Assembly: GCA_035515055.1 (NCBI GenBank)
Contig: DATJBV010000025.1
Span: 37,128-101,127, forward strand
From: Pollutimonas sp035515055
GTDB taxonomy: Bacteria; Pseudomonadota; Gammaproteobacteria; Burkholderiales; Burkholderiaceae_B
Direction: 5' to 3'
Length of the DNA stretch: 64,000 nt
Of this stretch, positions 6,094-14,731 are shown piece after piece. A program made the translations under genes and the position numbers. The notes beneath the pieces were generated by a model. That model saw only the letters and a list, made by a program, of their open reading frames with translations, was not told the origin of the DNA and ran no database searches. Numbering within the stretch: position 1 is the stretch's first letter; each line of letters starts with the position of its first letter.

Positions 6094-8448
6094 ATGGCAA
6101 GAATACCCGTAACATCTCCCCGGTCTTCCCGTAACGTGCGCAACGGGCCATCGCCCTTGCAGTCCCGGTTGTCGGGGTTGCTGCGCGAGGCGCGCTGGAT
6201 CGTCTTTGCCGCGCTCGCTGCGTGGCTGGGCTTGGTGCTGGCGAGCTGGGACCCAGCGGACCCGGCCTGGTCGCACTCGGTGCACGCCGCCACCACCCTG
6301 AACAAGGGAGGCACGTTGGGCGCTCACGTTTCCGACTTCCTTCTTTTCCTCTTTGGCTACACAGCGTGGCTCTGGGTGGTGTTGCTGGCGCAGCGGGTGG
6401 TGTTCGGGTTCTACCGGCTCACCAATCTTTTATCGCCCCAGCCATCGGCCGAAGCGTTGCCGCGGGTGCGATGGGAAGTGGGTATTGGCTTTGCGCTGAT
6501 GTTCATTGGCGCAATGGGCATCGAGGCATTGCAGCTTACCCAACTGGGCGCGGGTTTGCCCGCCGGGGCGGGCGGACAACTGGGTAAATTGCTGGCGCAG
6601 CTAATGTCCTTGTCGCTCGGAACCACGGGTTGCACTTTATTGCTCCTGGTCTTCGTTGCTGTGGGTGCGAGCTTATTTTTCGGTTTTTCATGGCTGCACG
6701 TTGCGGAGCGCGTCGGCGGCTTTATCGAGAAGGCCGTTCAGAGGTTGCTTGAATTCAAGGCCGCGCGCGAAGACCGCCGCTTGGGCGAGGCGAAAAAAGC
6801 CGAACGCGACGAAACCGTTGTCGCTAAACAAGAGATGCTTGTCCATGAGCACCCCGTGCGCATCGAACCGGCCGTCATGTCCGTGCCCAAGTCGCCACGT
6901 GCCGAGAAAGAGAAACAGAAGCCCCTGTTCACTGTCCTGCCGGAGGCTGGCTCAGGCGACCTGCCCGCTATCGGCCTGCTCGATATGCCAGTGGAGCACC
7001 CTGAAACGGTATCGCCGGAAACCATTGAATACACGTCGCGCCTGATCGAGAAGAAGTTATCCGACTTCGGTGTCAAGGCCGTTGTCGTGTCGGCCCAGGC
7101 CGGACCCGTCATTACCCGATATGAAATTGAGCCGGCAACCGGCGTCAAGGGCAGCCAGATCGTCAACCTGGCCAAGGACTTGGCGCGGGCGTTAAGCCTC
7201 GTCAGCATCCGGGTTGTTGAAACCATTCCGGGGAAGAATCTAATGGGTCTCGAGCTGCCCAATGCCAAACGGCAAATGGTCAAGCTCTCGGAAATCATAG
7301 GATCCCAGACCTACCATTCGGGGGCGTCCATGTTGACAATGGCGCTGGGCAAGGACATTGCAGGCAATCCTGTGGTCGCCGACCTCGCCAAGATGCCGCA
7401 TCTGCTGGTGGCAGGCACCACCGGGTCGGGAAAGTCAGTGGGCATCAATGCCATGATCCTGTCCTTGCTATACAAGGCGGACGCCACCCAGGTACGCCTC
7501 ATCCTGATCGATCCAAAGATGCTGGAAATGAGCGTCTATGAGGGCATCCCGCACCTATTGGCTCCCGTGGTCACCGACATGAGGCACGCGGCCAATGCCC
7601 TGAACTGGTGCGTCGGAGAAATGGAAAAAAGGTACCGGCTCATGAGCAAGATGGGCGTGCGCAACCTGGCTGGCTATAACGCAAAGATCCGCGACGCCAT
7701 CAAGCGCGAAGAGCCCATTCCGAACCCCTTCTCCCTTACGCCCGACGCGCCCGAGCCACTAGACACGCTCCCCATGATAGTGGTGGTCATCGACGAACTT
7801 GCCGACCTCATGATGGTGGTCGGCAAGAAGATCGAAGAGCTTATTGCGCGTCTGGCCCAAAAGGCAAGGGCAGCCGGCATACACCTCATCCTGGCCACTC
7901 AACGTCCCAGTGTGGACGTCATCACAGGACTGATCAAGGCCAATATTCCCACACGCATTTCATTCCAGGTATCGTCCAAGATCGATTCGCGCACCATATT
8001 GGACCAAATGGGCGCCGAGGCCTTGCTCGGCCAGGGCGACATGCTGTACCTGCCGCCAGGTTCGGGTTTCCCGACACGCGTGCATGGCGCGTTCGTGCAC
8101 GATGACGAAGTCCACCGGGTAGTCGAATCGTTGAAAGCCCAAGGCGAACCCCAGTACATCGAAGGCCTGCTCGAGGGCGCACTTGAAGGCGAAACCGGCG
8201 ATGGGCTGGGCAGCGTAACGGGCTTCGCCGACGCTGAATCCGATCCCTTGTACGATCAAGCGGTAGAGGTCATCATGAAGAACCGGCGGGCTTCGATTTC
8301 ATCGGTACAACGACACTTGCGCATAGGCTACAACCGGGCCGCGCGCTTACTCGAGCAAATGGAGAACGCGGGGCTGGTATCGGCCATGCAGTCCAATGGC
8401 AATCGCGAAATACTGGTACCTGCGGGGAGCGCATCTAGTGAAGATTAA
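6094..8448 (+). CDS. ftsK: DNA translocase FtsK
   Basis: A protein of 784 residues. The N-terminal region (about 25-210) contains four hydrophobic helices that anchor it at the division septum. A short charged linker follows, then the RecA-like motor (about 300-690) with Walker A GTTGSGKSVG near residue 440 and Walker B VVVIDELADLMM. The C-terminal winged-helix gamma domain (about 715-780, VQRHLRIGYNRAARLLEQ) reads KOPS sequences and contacts XerD. The protein pumps DNA and activates dimer resolution at dif during division. It is shorter than E. coli FtsK because the linker is short, as is common in betaproteobacteria. The stop codon overlaps the GTG start of lolA. Confidence 0.96.
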   Translation: MARIPVTSPRSSRNVRNGPSPLQSRLSGLLREARWIVFAALAAWLGLVLASWDPADPAWSHSVHAATTLNKGGTLGAHVSDFLLFLFGYTAWLWVVLLAQRVVFGFYRLTNLLSPQPSAEALPRVRWEVGIGFALMFIGAMGIEALQLTQLGAGLPAGAGGQLGKLLAQLMSLSLGTTGCTLLLLVFVAVGASLFFGFSWLHVAERVGGFIEKAVQRLLEFKAAREDRRLGEAKKAERDETVVAKQEMLVHEHPVRIEPAVMSVPKSPRAEKEKQKPLFTVLPEAGSGDLPAIGLLDMPVEHPETVSPETIEYTSRLIEKKLSDFGVKAVVVSAQAGPVITRYEIEPATGVKGSQIVNLAKDLARALSLVSIRVVETIPGKNLMGLELPNAKRQMVKLSEIIGSQTYHSGASMLTMALGKDIAGNPVVADLAKMPHLLVAGTTGSGKSVGINAMILSLLYKADATQVRLILIDPKMLEMSVYEGIPHLLAPVVTDMRHAANALNWCVGEMEKRYRLMSKMGVRNLAGYNAKIRDAIKREEPIPNPFSLTPDAPEPLDTLPMIVVVIDELADLMMVVGKKIEELIARLAQKARAAGIHLILATQRPSVDVITGLIKANIPTRISFQVSSKIDSRTILDQMGAEALLGQGDMLYLPPGSGFPTRVHGAFVHDDEVHRVVESLKAQGEPQYIEGLLEGALEGETGDGLGSVTGFADAESDPLYDQAVEVIMKNRRASISSVQRHLRIGYNRAARLLEQMENAGLVSAMQSNGNREILVPAGSASSED

Positions 8449-9082
8449 TAACCACCGCATGGCGCGCTGGATGGCGTCATGTCTCGCCGGCATCGTGCTG
8501 TCGGCGGCTCCGCTTGTCGCAAGCGCGGCCGATGCCTCTGTGCAGCTGCGTGATTTTATTGCCAAGGTAACATCGGGCGCGGGGACCTTCACGCAGCAGG
8601 TGCTGGGATCCAAGTCCAGCAAGCCGCCGCAGCAAGGCAACTTTTCCTTCAAACGTCCCGGGCAATTCAAATGGGCAGTCACGAAGCCTTATGAACAACT
8701 TATTGTGTCGGACGGGAAATCGGTCTATCAGTACGACCCCGATCTTGCCCAAGTAACCGTGCGTCCGGTCGATCAGTCCATTGGCGCTTCGCCTGCCGCC
8801 ATCCTGTTCGGTTCGGGATCGCTCGACGACGCGTTCACCGTCGACGGCATGCCGGCAAAAGACGGCCTCGACTGGTTGAGAGCCACGCCGCTAAGTCCGG
8901 ACGCGGGCTTCACGCACGTGGATATCGGGTTCAAAAGTGGCATGCCCGCCCGCATCGACTTGCGCGATTCCTTCGGGCAGACCACGCGCATCGATCTTGG
9001 CGGGATCGAGTCCAACCCCAAGCTGGCGCCCAATGAGTTCACATTCGTTGCTCCGGAAGGCGTTGACGTCGTCAAGATGTAG
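8438..9082 (+). CDS. lolA: Outer-membrane lipoprotein carrier protein LolA
   Basis: A GTG start at 8438 is chosen. It has GGGGAG about 8 bases upstream, overlaps the ftsK stop codon, and gives a normal signal peptide (Lys/Arg-containing head, hydrophobic LAGIVLSAAPLV, then ASAADA). The protein has 214 residues. It shows the LolA pattern: FTQQVLG near the mature N-terminus, KRPGQFKW, then YDPDLAQVTVRP. LolA takes lipoproteins released by LolCDE across the periplasm to LolB. An ATG at 8459 would shorten the signal peptide head and is the alternative. It sits between ftsK and rarA, a conserved order in proteobacteria. Confidence 0.93.
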   Translation: MKINNHRMARWMASCLAGIVLSAAPLVASAADASVQLRDFIAKVTSGAGTFTQQVLGSKSSKPPQQGNFSFKRPGQFKWAVTKPYEQLIVSDGKSVYQYDPDLAQVTVRPVDQSIGASPAAILFGSGSLDDAFTVDGMPAKDGLDWLRATPLSPDAGFTHVDIGFKSGMPARIDLRDSFGQTTRIDLGGIESNPKLAPNEFTFVAPEGVDVVKM

Positions 9083-9090
9083 GCGTCCGC

Positions 9091-10440
9091 ATGAATAAAT
9101 CCCAGGACTTGTTCACGTCGTCGCAGGCGGCCTACGCACCCTTGGCGGAGCGTATGCGGCCGCGGACGCTGGACGACGTCGTGGGCCAGGCGCACTTGCT
9201 GGGGTCCGGCAAGCCGTTGCGCGTTGCGTTCGAGTCCGGCCGTCCTCATTCCATGATCTTCTGGGGGCCGCCCGGTGTGGGCAAGACTACGCTGGCAAGG
9301 CTGATGGCCGCCGGTTTCGATGCGCAGTTTCTTGCCATGTCGGCTGTGCTGGGCGGGGTTAAGGATATCCGCGAGGCGGTGGTTTCCGCACAGGTGGCGC
9401 AAGGGCAGGGAAGGCGCACCATACTCTTCGTCGACGAAGTGCACAGGTTCAACAAGGCCCAGCAAGACGCGTTTCTGCCTTATGTCGAAAGCGGTCTCTT
9501 TACCTTTATCGGGGCCACCACCGAAAACCCTTCGTTCGAGGTCAATTCAGCGCTGCTGTCCCGAGCTCGCGTCTATGTGCTGCAATCGTTGTCGGTCGAA
9601 GAGTTGCGGCAGCTTATCGATCGCGCCGCCGCGCTGCTGGATCAGGATGCCCGGGCCGCGCAGCCAGACGCGACGCATAGCGGCCTTCAGTTCGACGCTG
9701 CCGCATGCGACCAACTGGCACGTTGGGCCGATGGCGACGCTCGCCGAGTCATCAACGCCATCGAAGTCGTTGCGGAATCGGCACGTGCGGCGGGCCGCGG
9801 CGTCGTCGACGCTGCATGGCTGGAAACGTCGCTTTCCCAGGACTTGCGGCGCTTCGATAAGGGCGGCGACGCCTTCTATGACCAGATCAGCGCATTGCAT
9901 AAGGCGGTGCGCGGGTCTGACCCGGATGCCTCGCTATACTGGTTCGCGCGCATGCTCGATGGCGGCGCCGACCCGCGCTACCTGTCGCGGCGCATCGTTC
10001 GCATGGCTGTCGAAGACATCGGCCTGGCCGATCCCAGGGCAACGCAGTTGGCCCTGAACGGGGCGGACATCTATGAACGGCTTGGTTCGCCCGAAGGCGA
10101 ACTTGCGCTGGCCCAGGCCGTCGTGTATATGGCCTGCGCGGCCAAGTCCAATGCCGTTTACACCGCCTATAAGGCGGCGCGCCGGTTCGTCGAGGAAAAC
10201 AGCAGCGCCCCCGTGCCCATGCATTTGCGAAATGCGCCCACTAAGTTAATGAAAGAGCTCGGCCACGGGCAGGCGTATCGATATGCCCACGACGAACCCC
10301 ACGGGTATGCGGCGGGCGTCAGCTATTTCCCCGATGGCATGCATGCCACCTTCTATAACCCGACCGACCGTGGGCTTGAAGGTAAAATCTCCCAAAAACT
10401 CGCCTTCCTCGATGAGCTGGATAAGCGCAGCCGCGATTAG
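9091..10440 (+). CDS. rarA: Replication-associated recombination protein RarA (MgsA), AAA+ ATPase
   Basis: A protein of 449 residues with Walker A GPPGVGKTTLA (about 59-69), Walker B FVDEVHRFN, sensor 1 FIGATTENPSFEVN and the MgsA C-terminal tetramerisation region (YWFARMLDGGADPRYLSRR, ending in the conserved FYNP element). It belongs to the RarA/Mgs1/WRNIP1 clamp-loader-like family that acts at stalled replication forks with SSB. Its start lies 8 bases after lolA, so the two are probably co-transcribed. The length matches the E. coli protein. Confidence 0.95.
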   Translation: MNKSQDLFTSSQAAYAPLAERMRPRTLDDVVGQAHLLGSGKPLRVAFESGRPHSMIFWGPPGVGKTTLARLMAAGFDAQFLAMSAVLGGVKDIREAVVSAQVAQGQGRRTILFVDEVHRFNKAQQDAFLPYVESGLFTFIGATTENPSFEVNSALLSRARVYVLQSLSVEELRQLIDRAAALLDQDARAAQPDATHSGLQFDAAACDQLARWADGDARRVINAIEVVAESARAAGRGVVDAAWLETSLSQDLRRFDKGGDAFYDQISALHKAVRGSDPDASLYWFARMLDGGADPRYLSRRIVRMAVEDIGLADPRATQLALNGADIYERLGSPEGELALAQAVVYMACAAKSNAVYTAYKAARRFVEENSSAPVPMHLRNAPTKLMKELGHGQAYRYAHDEPHGYAAGVSYFPDGMHATFYNPTDRGLEGKISQKLAFLDELDKRSRD

Positions 10441-10473
10441 CCGTCATCACTACTTCATTTTTTCCTGGTGCCT

Positions 10474-11826
10474 ATGTTAGACCCCAATCAGTTGCGTAAA
10501 GACTTGCCCGCCGTCGTCAAGGCGCTGGCCGTGCGCGGTATTTCGTTCGATACCGATCGTTTTGGCTCGCTAGAGTCTCGCCGCAAATCGGTACAAGTCG
10601 AAACCGAAGCGCTACAAGCGCGCCGCAATGCCGTGTCCAAGCTTATTGGGCAACTAAAGTCGAAAGGGGAAGACGCGAGCAAGGAAATGGCCGAATCGCA
10701 GCAAATTCCGGCACGCCTGAAGGAGCTGGAAACGCAGCTTTCCGCGCTGCAAGGCGAACTCAATGAATGGCTGATGACAATACCGAACCTGCCGCACGAA
10801 AGTGTACCGCCCGGTGTTTCCAGCGATGACAATATCGAAGTACGCCGCTGGCTGCCCGAGCATATGAAGACCGACGCCAACGGCAACCCGGCGTCGCTGC
10901 CGTTTCCGGCCCAGGATCACGTCAGTCTTGGCGAACCCATAGGGCTCGACTTCGAGACCGCCCGCAAGTTGTCCGGTGCCCGGTTCATGATGCTGCGTGG
11001 CCCCATGGCCAGGCTGCACCGGGCATTGGCTCAATTCATGCTCGATCTCCAGACAACCGAGCATGGCTACCAGGAATGCTATACCCCTTATATCGTCAAT
11101 AGCTCGACGCTGTTCGGCACGGGGCAATTGCCCAAATTCAAGGACGATATGTTCTGGGTCACCAAGGGGGGGCAAGACGACGAGCCGCAGCACGATGATC
11201 AGGGCAATGTTGTAGTCACAGAAGACCTATACCTTATCTCCACATCCGAGATCACATTGGCGGGTTCCGTACGCGACACCATCGTGGCTCAGGCCGACTT
11301 GCCGGTAAAGTTGACCGCTCATACGCCGTGCTTCCGCTCGGAAGCGGGTAGCGGCGGACGCGATACGCGGGGGATGATCCGTCAACACCAATTCGACAAA
11401 GTGGAAATGGTGCAAATTGTTCATCCGGAGTCGTCTTACGCGGCGCTCGAAGAAATGGTTGGTCACGCCGAGAGCGTATTGCAACGCCTTGGCGTGCCAT
11501 ACCGGGTGGTCTTGTTGTGCGGCGGCGACATGGGTTTTGGCGCCACCAAAACGTATGATCTTGAAGTTTGGCTGCCTGCCCAGGATACATGGCGCGAAAT
11601 CTCGTCGGTCTCGAACTGCGAGGCTTTCCAGGCCAGGCGCATGCAGGCTCGCTTCCGCCCCGAAAAAGGCAAGCCTGAATACCTCCACACATTGAATGGT
11701 TCTGGGTTGGCCGTCGGCCGGGCCTTGGTCGCTGTATTGGAAAATTATCAACAGCACGACGGCAGCGTAATCGTCCCAGACGCGCTACGGCCCTATATGG
11801 GTGGCCTCGAGCGGCTGTCGGCCTGA
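10474..11826 (+). CDS. serS: Seryl-tRNA synthetase
   Basis: A protein of 450 residues from the ATG at 10474 (MLDPNQLRKDL, the usual family start; a GTG two codons upstream is the alternative). An N-terminal coiled-coil arm of about 110 residues binds the long variable arm of tRNA-Ser. The class II core has motif 2 TPCFRSEAGSGGRDTRG and motif 3 NGSGLAVGRALVAVLE. It charges tRNA-Ser, and tRNA-Sec if present, in the cytoplasm. The ribosome-binding site is weak. It is the last gene of the ftsK-lolA-rarA-serS run and is followed by a hairpin terminator. Confidence 0.97.
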   Translation: MLDPNQLRKDLPAVVKALAVRGISFDTDRFGSLESRRKSVQVETEALQARRNAVSKLIGQLKSKGEDASKEMAESQQIPARLKELETQLSALQGELNEWLMTIPNLPHESVPPGVSSDDNIEVRRWLPEHMKTDANGNPASLPFPAQDHVSLGEPIGLDFETARKLSGARFMMLRGPMARLHRALAQFMLDLQTTEHGYQECYTPYIVNSSTLFGTGQLPKFKDDMFWVTKGGQDDEPQHDDQGNVVVTEDLYLISTSEITLAGSVRDTIVAQADLPVKLTAHTPCFRSEAGSGGRDTRGMIRQHQFDKVEMVQIVHPESSYAALEEMVGHAESVLQRLGVPYRVVLLCGGDMGFGATKTYDLEVWLPAQDTWREISSVSNCEAFQARRMQARFRPEKGKPEYLHTLNGSGLAVGRALVAVLENYQQHDGSVIVPDALRPYMGGLERLSA

Positions 11827-11837
11827 AGGGGCAAGAA

Positions 11838-11863
11838 AAAGCCGCGCTAGACGGCGCGGCTTT
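11838..11863 (+). terminator. Hairpin terminator after serS
   Basis: 10-bp stem AAAGCCGCGC (11838-11847) with GCGCGGCTTT (11854-11863) and a 6-base loop. It lies between convergent genes, so it probably serves serS and also the small minus-strand gene ending at 11869. Confidence 0.7.
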
Positions 11864-11868
11864 CCATG

Positions 11869-12216
11869 CTATCGGCCCCGATGATGATGGTGACGATGAT
11901 TATTGCCACCTTTGTGTTGCTTGAAATGCCGGGCCTGGCGGTAGTCCCCGCGGTAATGCCGTTCGCCGTATACCGGTAATGGCCTGAAATGGCGTTCCGG
12001 AACGACAATGACACGGGCGCGGTCGCTATGCATCACTGGCGGATAATAGTAATGGTGCGAACCGTACACTGCCCCCGGATGCCCGTAGATGACGTCCGGC
12101 GTGCCATAGATCACGCCGGGCGTGCCAATATTGATGTCCACATTGACGCGCGCCCCAGCCGTCGCCGATCCGAGTAGCGCCAGCACTGCGGCTCCCGCCA
12201 CTATCAAACGTTTCAT
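11869..12216 (-). CDS. Small exported His-rich protein, function unknown
   Basis: A protein of 115 residues from the ATG at 12216, with AGGTGG 6 bases upstream. The signal peptide (MKRLIVAGAAVLALLGSATA) is clear. The mature part has three near-repeats of the form IYGTPxVIYG between about residues 34 and 54, a Tyr/His cluster (SHHYYYPP), and a C-terminal tail of Lys, Gly and His ending in HHHH. Small periplasmic proteins of this composition are common in Burkholderiales and often carry His-rich tails, but I do not recognise a characterised family. Metal binding is an inference from composition only. Confidence 0.75.
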   Translation of the reverse strand: MKRLIVAGAAVLALLGSATAGARVNVDINIGTPGVIYGTPDVIYGHPGAVYGSHHYYYPPVMHSDRARVIVVPERHFRPLPVYGERHYRGDYRQARHFKQHKGGNNHRHHHHRGR

Positions 12217-12346
12217 ATCGCCCACCTTTGTTTTTAGTCTGCTTGACCTATTGTGTCCGGTATCCGGTTACGCAATTGTTAGGTTGCAAGGCTAATAAGC
12301 ATCCAAACGCTACGGTTTGGGCTTTTCGCAGGGGGCTTGTTACGTT

Positions 12347-14488
12347 TTATGACGGTTGTTCGGCGTATGTCAAGACCTTCTCGGCGGCTTCCGCGGACGT
12401 GGGAGTCGCCGGGCGAACGGCCTGCCGGCCGCTGCATGCCTGTAGTTGCCGCAGGTAGATCCAGTCGACCATCGTGTCGCCGGGCGTATAGCCATCGACG
12501 TATCGCAAGAATAACTGGCGTATGCGCGGGTAATTGTCATGCAAGATGGCATGATCCAGGTCGGCAAGCGCAAGTTTCAGTTCCTCCCATTCAATATGGG
12601 TCTCGCTTGCCCGCAAGATCATCGGGTGATCCGTGGGCGTGGTGTTATTGCCGATCAGCAGTTCTTCGAACAATTTTTCACCGGGCCGCAGGCCGATGAA
12701 CTCGATGGCAATATCGCCGTCAGGGTCATGCGCCGATTTAACCGTAAGTCCGGACAGCATTATCATCTTCGCCGCCAGATCCGTGATTCTTACAGGGTCG
12801 CCCATATCGAGTACGAAGACATCGCCTCCCTGTCCCATGGCGCCCGCCTGAATGACCAACTGCGCTGCTTCGGGTATGGTCATGAAATAGCGGGTGATGT
12901 CGGGGTGCGTGACCGTGACTGGGCCGCCCGCCTTGATCTGTTGTCGAAATAGGGGAATGACCGAGCCCGACGATCCGAGCACATTGCCGAAACGCACCAT
13001 CGTGAAGCGCGTGCTGTTCGTGATCGATTGCCGGCTGACGTCGCCATACAGAGACGGGGTCCCCTGGGCGGCGAGAGCCTGCAGTACTAGTTCCGCCATG
13101 CGCTTGGTGCTTCCCATGGTGTTGGTCGGGCGCACGGCCTTGTCCGTCGATATAAGCACGAAATTTGAAACGCCCGCGAGAATTGCGGCTTGGGCGGCCT
13201 TGAGCGTGCCGAACACATTGTTGTATACGCCCTCGGCGATATTATGTTCCACCATGGGTACATGCTTGTAAGCGGCGGCATGATACACCGTGTCGACATG
13301 CCAAGCCGACATGACATCGAACAGGCGTTGCTGACTGCGCACGGTATTGAGCACGGGGATGACCTGCGTTTCCAGGCTGATACGGCGCAAGCAATTTTCC
13401 AGCTCGGCATGGATGCTGTAGAGGTTGAATTCGCTCTGTTCGAAAAGAATAAGTATCCTGGGCCCGCCGAGCAGAATCTGGCGGCAAAGCTCCGCCCCTA
13501 TCGATCCGCCCGCCCCTGTAACCATCACGACCTTGTCGCGTATGCATCGTTCGAACAGTTGCCGGTTCGGCTGGACCGGCTCGCGGCCGAGCAAATCGCA
13601 GATATCCACTACACGCAAGTCCTGCACTTCGACACGGCCGCTTGCCAGATCCATAAAGCCGGGTATCGTGCGAACGCTGAACGGGTATGCGGCCAGCATG
13701 CCGACGATGGCGGTGCGGCGCGAGCGTGAAGCCGAGGGGATGGCGAGCAATACTTCATCGATCTCGTTGTGGCGTGTCAATACCTCCAAGTCGCTGGGGT
13801 CGAACACGGGTAGACCGGCTATGACTTGCCCTGCAAGCGCCGGATCATCATCGATGAAAGCTACGGCCTGCCGCTCATTGCCTTGCCGCAAGGCCATCAA
13901 TAACTGGTTGCCGGCCTCGCCGGCGCCATATATTGCCACGTGCAGGCGCTGCGCCGGCGAGCGGATTCCGGAACGGTTCGCTAGCGGATGGTTGCCCGAC
14001 GACCGGCCGCGGAAATATTGCCGCATGATGAAGCGGGTGCCAACAACGCACACCGTGCACAACAGCCAGTAAATAATCACGGTCGACCGGGGGATCATGG
14101 CGGGCGGGTGTTGATTGAGCAGGATGATGGCCGCTAGCAGCGCCGCCGATATCGTTATTGCCGACGCCATGGTCACCAACGCTTGATAGCCGACATAGCG
14201 CATGACCGCCCGGTACAGGCCGAACCTCGCCATTACCGGGATGGTCAGTATTGGTGCGATAAGAAACAGCCATGCGTGGCCAGTCAACGGCTTGATGGCG
14301 CTCACGTCGTCGAGCCGCAAATAAAACGCCAGCCAAAGCGACGCCCATATCAGCACTGTATCGGCAGCGATTTGCAGCGCGCGCTTCATGCTTCGAGGCA
14401 ACGCTAAGAGCAAAGCTCGCAAATCCTTCCTTTTTCGATCGGAAACCGCCGCCATCACAGACTTCTGGTCGGTAGCAAGATAGTCCAT
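12347..14488 (-). CDS. Membrane-bound UDP-GlcNAc 4,6-dehydratase-type protein (WbpM/PglF/CapD family)
   Basis: A protein of 713 residues. The N-terminal part (about 40-165) has four hydrophobic helices; a first Rossmann-like domain has GAGEAGNQLL; the catalytic SDR domain begins VTGAGGSIGAELC. The active site shows YKHVPMVE and TMGSTKRMAE, with Met where most SDR enzymes have Tyr, the known SMK signature of the WbpM/FlaA1 class. These enzymes make UDP-4-keto-6-deoxy-GlcNAc for QuiNAc, FucNAc or bacillosamine sugars. AAGGAAGAG lies 8 bases before the ATG. It is divergent from ugd with 243 bases between, and its 4-keto product is a plausible substrate for the DegT aminotransferase encoded at 22122-23336. 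Confidence 0.9.
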   Translation of the reverse strand: MDYLATDQKSVMAAVSDRKRKDLRALLLALPRSMKRALQIAADTVLIWASLWLAFYLRLDDVSAIKPLTGHAWLFLIAPILTIPVMARFGLYRAVMRYVGYQALVTMASAITISAALLAAIILLNQHPPAMIPRSTVIIYWLLCTVCVVGTRFIMRQYFRGRSSGNHPLANRSGIRSPAQRLHVAIYGAGEAGNQLLMALRQGNERQAVAFIDDDPALAGQVIAGLPVFDPSDLEVLTRHNEIDEVLLAIPSASRSRRTAIVGMLAAYPFSVRTIPGFMDLASGRVEVQDLRVVDICDLLGREPVQPNRQLFERCIRDKVVMVTGAGGSIGAELCRQILLGGPRILILFEQSEFNLYSIHAELENCLRRISLETQVIPVLNTVRSQQRLFDVMSAWHVDTVYHAAAYKHVPMVEHNIAEGVYNNVFGTLKAAQAAILAGVSNFVLISTDKAVRPTNTMGSTKRMAELVLQALAAQGTPSLYGDVSRQSITNSTRFTMVRFGNVLGSSGSVIPLFRQQIKAGGPVTVTHPDITRYFMTIPEAAQLVIQAGAMGQGGDVFVLDMGDPVRITDLAAKMIMLSGLTVKSAHDPDGDIAIEFIGLRPGEKLFEELLIGNNTTPTDHPMILRASETHIEWEELKLALADLDHAILHDNYPRIRQLFLRYVDGYTPGDTMVDWIYLRQLQACSGRQAVRPATPTSAEAAEKVLTYAEQPS

Positions 14489-14731
14489 GGATCACTCTTC
14501 CTTTAGTGTGGCGGACGTGGCTTTTTTGTGCGAATAGCGTCTGGCAACACCTTCGACCTAGGAACTATAAGAACGAAGACGGCGGTCAAGACATAAGGCA
14601 GACGAGCTAGTGCGCATGGCCCGCGCCACATGGCGTACACCGTATAACGCATGTCGAACCGGGATGATGCTCTTTAAGATTCCTTACATAAATATCCGCA
14701 TTTGGATACAAGGGATGGGGGACCGGAAACC
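14489..14731. other. Divergent intergenic region between the dehydratase gene and ugd
   Basis: Contains no credible ORF. An AT-rich stretch TTACATAAATAT near 14693-14704 is a possible -10 region for ugd. A GTGGCGC/GCGCCAC-type inverted element lies around 14620-14640. No operator was identified. Confidence 0.4.

Noticed and set aside
12303..12320. Hairpin CCAAAC/GTTTGG downstream of the dehydratase gene
   Set aside because: Only six base pairs with an imperfect extension and a short T run on the wrong strand; not strong enough to call a terminator.
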